The position numbers and the translations under genes were made by a program. Of a stretch of 64,000 nt of DNA, positions 59,588-64,000 are shown in pieces. Source of the stretch: Primula veris (taxonomy: Eukaryota > Streptophyta > Magnoliopsida > Ericales > Primulaceae); the NCBI GenBank assembly GCA_963682055.1, contig OY821740.1:17384814-17448813 (forward strand), given 5' to 3'. The first letter of the stretch is position 1. The number at the start of each line of letters is the position of its first letter. Under the pieces are notes generated by a model. It searched no databases and was not told the origin of the DNA. It was given only the letters and a program-made list of their open reading frames with translations.

Positions 59588-59730
59588 AGGACTTGTTTGG
59601 ATACAGCATTTACATTCACCTTATTTTCTTAAATGCCGCATTACATTTGATTAGGTAGTATAAGTAAAAATGAAAGTCTCTCTTTTTATGCCCTAAATAA
59701 TCTGCTTAAAATTTACAGACAAACAAGCCC
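59588..59730. mobile_element. Tourist-like MITE upstream of the Nnf1-like gene
   Basis: Ends GGACTTGTTTGG and CAAACAAGCCC are inverted repeats, flanked by TTA on both sides (59585-59587 and 59731-59733), the target duplication of PIF/Harbinger-type MITEs. 143 bp. Confidence 0.75.
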
Positions 59731-60211
59731 TTAGCATTTACAAAAGAAGAGTTGTGCTTTCATTGGTAATTGATTTGATTCAAGTTCGTATCTGTCTTAT
59801 AATTTTGACAGAATAAAGCAGTTAGATACAATGTTACAGATACTTAATTTTATAAGTTGTGCTGAAGGTAGGAATAGTTCTCGGGGCATACAAAATAATC
59901 ATTGTTTTTTAATTGTGATAAAATGCAGTGACGTAACTAGAACTGTTTTTTTCGTAATTATGGAGGGTGTTGAAAGGCTAAAATTAATTAAAAAAATAAG
60001 ATACATGATAAAAGAACGATTTTTTCTCAATATGGGGTGATCGGGTCCGTTTTAGTATATATGACTCATAAAATAACAGGGAAAATTTGTATTAATTTTA
60101 CAACAGGGGTTACTTTTATTCTGTAGGTAACTAGGTATAGCGACAAACTACTGTCAGGTCATTACTAAGGCGATGCCTTACAAGATTATTCCTGTATAGG
60201 TTAATTCAGGC

Positions 60212-61940
60212 ATGGAAAAAGGGAGCCAACTAACTAGTGAGTCACGGGAATCGATGATGAAGAACTCATTTAAGCAAGGAATACATGGAATCCTAACTGC
60301 GTGTTCGAAGCAGGTGACCAAGTTTGATGTTTTATAGCTCACTCCCACTCTCTTTTAGGCTACTCTTTTTGACCATCGTGATATTTTATCTTAATTTTGT
60401 TAGTCGTTCTGATACTCATTTAGTTAGCACTTAGCCAGCTGCACAGTTGCTTTAGGGTTCTTTCTATTCTTGAAAGACCAAGCATGCTTTTGTCTTTAAA
60501 TCTTCTAGTATCTATCAAAGTCGTTTCTATCTGTTTTTAACTCTTCTATGAAATTATTTAGCACAAAAAGAATTATCTGTTTTTGAAATGGACGTTTGTT
60601 ACCTCCCTCTTGTGGTGCCTTAGCCTTCTGCTTTGTTTTCCGTTCTTCCTTTTGTGAATCTTTTAGATTTTCTTTCGTTTTCGAGGGTTCCCTCTTTAGG
60701 CAGTTGTCTTGTTTAGTTAGTAACGGTCTATCGAAAATTCAGAACTTCTGATGTTTCATTTTGTTTCAATTCTGCTGATAGGATTTCGCGAAAGCATTTC
60801 AAGGGTTTACTAAATTGGAGCAAGATACTTTGTATCGAATTTTCGTCGAGGTAAATAAATGATAAATTTTACCTATAAACTGTATGATTGTTGGCTATTT
60901 TGAAAGAAAAATTTATTAGTGCGCAGTAAAATGGTTAGATAGATCTGTCACATCTGTGTACTACTAAGTTGGTTTACAGTTTGGCAATGGTTGGGATTTC
61001 AGACATAAATACAAAAGTAATTTTTATTGTCTTTTTCCGAAAATAAAGTTGATCAACATTTCTGTGTAATTGGTGTATATTTTCCAGGTCATATCTTGTT
61101 CGCATAAAAATATTCTGGTACGTGTTCTCTTAACCGCCGTTATTTCTGATTCTCTTGAAACTTTGTTTTTTTTTGCTTGCTTACATGACAAATTTGACGC
61201 CCAAGTAAAATTTCTGTACTCACTACCTAACTGACTGCTGATTTATGTGGTTAATATTTACAGGAGGAATTTGAGGCATTATTCCTTGAGACGCAGGTAT
61301 TTCTTTCATTATCATGAACTTATAATAATGTTTGTAATCTGAAGTTTACTGGCCATACTATCCCCTGACGATTTCTGTGTCCATTTGTCTGAAGTAAACT
61401 ATTCCATTTCTCAGGTGTAACTTAAAAAGATGATGTTTTGCATATAGGATTATCGCATTATAAGCTAAATGAAATTCATCTTATAAGTGGTTTAAGTTCC
61501 TTTTTTTTTTTTTTTAAAATGCAGGCAGGAGACGCCTTTGAAACTGTTGAACAGGTTCTAGAAGAACAGAGCCTGGACCCTTTATTTTCTGAGAAGTACG
61601 GTAACTTTATGTCGTGTTTGGTACATGTATTTTGGTGTAATTTCATGATAATGGATTGGTAAATGGATGAATATTGTAAATTGATGTCTTAGTTTGCAGT
61701 TTCTGAGGGGAGGCATGGGAAATTGTATATTTGTCTCAAGCAAATTTGGGTAGAGAGATATAACATTAGATCATAAGGCTTACAGAAAACTGTTAATTTT
61801 AAAAATTCATCTTATACCTGGGTTATATTCCAATTTAATATTGGCAAATTTTATGCAGGACAAATGTGGTAGATGTTTGGCAGGATATGGCAGAACTCAA
61901 GAAAAAGGAGATTCAACACTTGGAAAATATCTTACAAACT
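60212..61940 (+). CDS. NNF1: Nnf1/PMF1-like kinetochore (MIS12 complex) protein, 5' part
   Basis: Six exons found: 60212-60313, 60782-60850, 61088-61117, 61264-61296, 61525-61595 and 61859-61940; all GT-AG, phases agree, 129 residues so far. The text MKNSFKQGIHGILTACSKQDF, then KLEQDTLYRIFVEVISCSHK, EEFEALFLETQ and ETVEQVLEEQSLDPLF fits the helical head of Nnf1/PMF1, a subunit of the MIS12 complex that links centromeres to spindle attachment factors. KTNVVDVWQDMAELKKKEIQHLENILQT starts the coiled coil. The last donor is GTGAGT and I could not find a convincing next exon before the window end, so the gene is incomplete here. The family call rests on remembered pattern and gene architecture; the exon model is firmer than the name. 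Confidence 0.75.
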
Positions 61941-63412
61941 GTGAGTCGTCCAAACAACCTTTTACTATTTGATTTGTCTATGCTTGTGTACAGGGAACAT
62001 TATGAAATATGCCTATAAAAAGAGGTGTTGGATAATATTATGCTTTGAAATACTACTAAGATCTTGGTCTAAAACTATTTTCTAATAGTTAAGAGTAGGA
62101 TTTTTGTTGACGTTACGTGATGACTAATGCTCTTTTCCGGTGAATTGTTTGCATTTGATATAAAATCTTTAAAATCTTTCTGAAATTTGATTATTACTAA
62201 CAAAATCAGACCAAATTTGCTTATCAGTCGGAAGTTAATGGGTGGAATTCATTTCCACATTCAGGTCCTTCACAAACTTTGCAAAAATCAACTATTTCTA
62301 TTTTGCATTATACGTGAAGCGCTAAGCCTAGTGGCAAAAAAGTACACCGAGTAGGAGGTTCTCGGTTCAAATCTCACGGGGTGGGGGTGAAATCCTTGTA
62401 TCCTCGTTTAAATAGGGAAAAGACGAACTTGTATCACTAAACAGTCTAACACCAATTTGTTTGTAATTTTGTAGTTGCGGTCCGAGAGTGTGGGGTCAGG
62501 TGATGGTGGACTCACGTACCTTGAAGTCGAGGCCTATTTCTCTTTATTGTAATGGTTTGTTAAAATGAAGCAACTCTTAACTTGGTTGCAACTGTAGTTT
62601 TCCTTTCTGGTGTTATTTTGTAATTTGTTTGTGTTATTGTCGAGACATGAATGTAAAGTGACTAATTCTAGAGGATAGTTTGTTTATTTTGAGCTGGGAT
62701 TTGAAAGCCGCTTTACATCTTGGATAGCGTCGTCTTGGGACCGGTAGTTATTCAAAACATAATTTCGATCGATTTAGCGTGTTTGTGTTGTTTTTATTTA
62801 TATGGAAAATAATAGTGTACCAATTTCCTGTTAAGCTTCAGAATAATAGGTATAATACCAAACAAAACATGCTAAATGATAGAAAAAGGATAATTGAACA
62901 CCAAAAATATAACCACATCTAGTTTGTATATACAAATTCTAGTATAATAATGCGAAATAAACAGTCAGTATTATGTTTTCAACCAGAAGATCTCACATTC
63001 TGTAATTATTACAATCTACGTCATCTGCTTTATTGGTATATGAATAAGTTGATATTCTTTTGTTTTTGCTTATCGTTAACAAGAATAAGCTACAAACTTT
63101 TAACCACTGGCAATTTGATTACACAATTGCACTAAGCTTTGTTGTATTCAAAATACTAATGTATTATGTATAAGGGATCACATTCTGGATATGGTGTTCT
63201 AGCATTGAAGCGATTATTCTCTTAATTATGAGAAATATTTTACTGCAGAGTGCTATTAATGAAATGACCATTTAATCGTCTGCTTAAGACCAAAACTTGA
63301 GGTGACTTTTAAGAATCGCCTTCTACCATTTTTCTTCTTCTTTTAATCAAATCCTTCTTCCTTTCTTTAAAAGGCAGGAGATGTGTGCAATTTTCTTGTT
63401 TGATCACTAATC
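61941..63412. other. Intron or 3' region of the Nnf1-like gene
   Basis: Presumed to be intronic because the last exon ends at a donor. Apart from the SINE-like unit I see nothing else. CTGCAG|AGTGCTATTAATG near 63248 is a possible acceptor with a very short frame behind it, which I do not accept as an exon. Confidence 0.35.
62312..62480 (+). mobile_element. SINE-like tRNA-derived element
   Basis: A-box-like AAGCCTAGTGGCAAAA (62324) and B-box-like GGTTCAAATCT (62364-62374) at tRNA-like spacing, followed by GGGGGTGAAATCCTTGTATCC. This 3' text is shared with the unit at 15.8 kb. The end is not sharply defined. Confidence 0.6.
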
Positions 63413-63415
63413 TTA

Positions 63416-64000
63416 GAGCATTCATAATTGGCGTATTATCTTTCTTCTTAACTAAAATTGTTAGCTAATAATACATTTTTTTTCTCTATTTTTTTTATAA
63501 GTATGTGTTATTTTTATAGTTGTTAAATATATTGGTAAAGATAACAATATTTTTAATAATGACATGACAAAAAAAGTCTCAAACCAGTCTAGTTATTGTC
63601 CTAAAATTAGTTATTTCATGCATATATTTTTTACTCAATACTTCTAAGTATTTCTCTTCTTCATAGCAGCTCTTCATAATACTGAGAATATCTCTTTTTC
63701 TTTCTTTACCCTTATTCTCCGTTAATATGGAATATCGTCCTTCTTTTAACGATCCTCAATTTAACTATGACTTTTTCTGAAACACCACCCCAAGTTCCCA
63801 ATCGAGTTCTCAACAATATCCAAATAATATAAAACAGTCTTTTGGTTCATTCAACTCTCAAATTTTAAAGAACCAATCTCAGTTTCAATCGTAAGTCCAA
63901 AATACACAAAGTTCTACAATGACAAAGAAAAACAAAACTCAATCAATACGGAAAAAAAGGGATCCTAAGAAGAGGAAAACATGTATTTTAGATTAAAAAA
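63416..64000 (+). mobile_element. Start of a PIF/Harbinger-like element, cut by the window end
   Basis: TTA (63413-63415) precedes GAGCATTCATAATTGG, which resembles Harbinger/Tourist ends. At 63727 a short frame MEYRPSFNDPQFNYDFF opens, then stops; the following text is Gln/Ser/Asn-rich and later Lys-rich (KKNKTQSIRKKRDPKKRK). This resembles the N-terminus of the Myb-like ORF1 protein of Harbinger elements. Frames are broken. The right end and any transposase are outside the window. Confidence 0.45.

Larger units (their letters stand above)
58571..60211. other. Upstream region of the Nnf1-like gene
   Basis: AT-rich, no open frame of note. A candidate non-coding first exon ends CCAATTCAG|GTTCGC near 59278, and TTAATTCAG just before the ATG at 60212 could be its acceptor; this leader intron is inference. 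A microsatellite and a MITE lie within. Confidence 0.4.

Noticed and set aside
62950..63135. 61-codon frame downstream of the Nnf1-like exons
   Set aside because: AT-rich, no acceptor in phase, no similarity to the coiled-coil end expected for Nnf1.
1..64000. tRNA or rRNA genes
   Set aside because: I found only SINE-like pol III motifs, no cloverleaf-capable tRNA and no rRNA sequence. A covariance-model scan would be needed to exclude small ones.

Overview
The window is nuclear DNA of a flowering plant, most likely a eudicot. Evidence is AT-rich intergenic DNA, split genes with GT-AG introns whose products match plant-specific families (VAMP727-type SNARE, mitochondrial uS9m, RNase H2 A, Nnf1-like kinetochore protein), and dense Ty1/copia, Ty3/gypsy (Tat-type), MITE and SINE-like insertions. 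I cannot name the species. All homology calls are from memory of the protein families; no search was run.

Layout. 1-11.7 kb is a retrotransposon block. The end of a copia LTR, its Met-tRNA primer site and a copia gag gene run directly, with no 5' LTR in between, into a Tat-type gypsy element: gag-protease-RT, RNase H x2, integrase, a 78-bp tandem array, a spliced antisense gene and a 3' LTR. 12.1-28.3 kb is a gene cluster: a membrane-anchored HCX5R phosphatase (+), RNase H2 subunit A (-) and VAMP727 (-), with MITEs, a SINE-like unit and a copia fragment in their introns. 28.6-37.8 kb holds MITEs and a decayed copia element on the minus strand, whose right LTR ends about 200 bp before the start codon of the next gene. 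38.0-43.0 kb is the mitochondrial ribosomal protein S9 gene (+). 43.9-58.6 kb is a nested insertion: a complete 14.24-kb gypsy element, with 1,561-bp LTRs and a GTGTT target duplication, sits inside an older degenerate repeat-associated reading frame. 60.2 kb onward is the 5' part of an Nnf1-like gene (+), followed by a SINE-like unit and the start of a Harbinger-like element at the window edge.

The host genes are housekeeping functions: ribonucleotide excision, endosome-vacuole fusion, mitochondrial translation and the kinetochore. I see no sign that they form one pathway. The most unusual material is in the transposons: a copia/gypsy junction, a three-exon antisense gene with its own TATA box, and a long gag-pol frame with no frameshift but six stop codons, each one C-to-T change from Gln or Arg.
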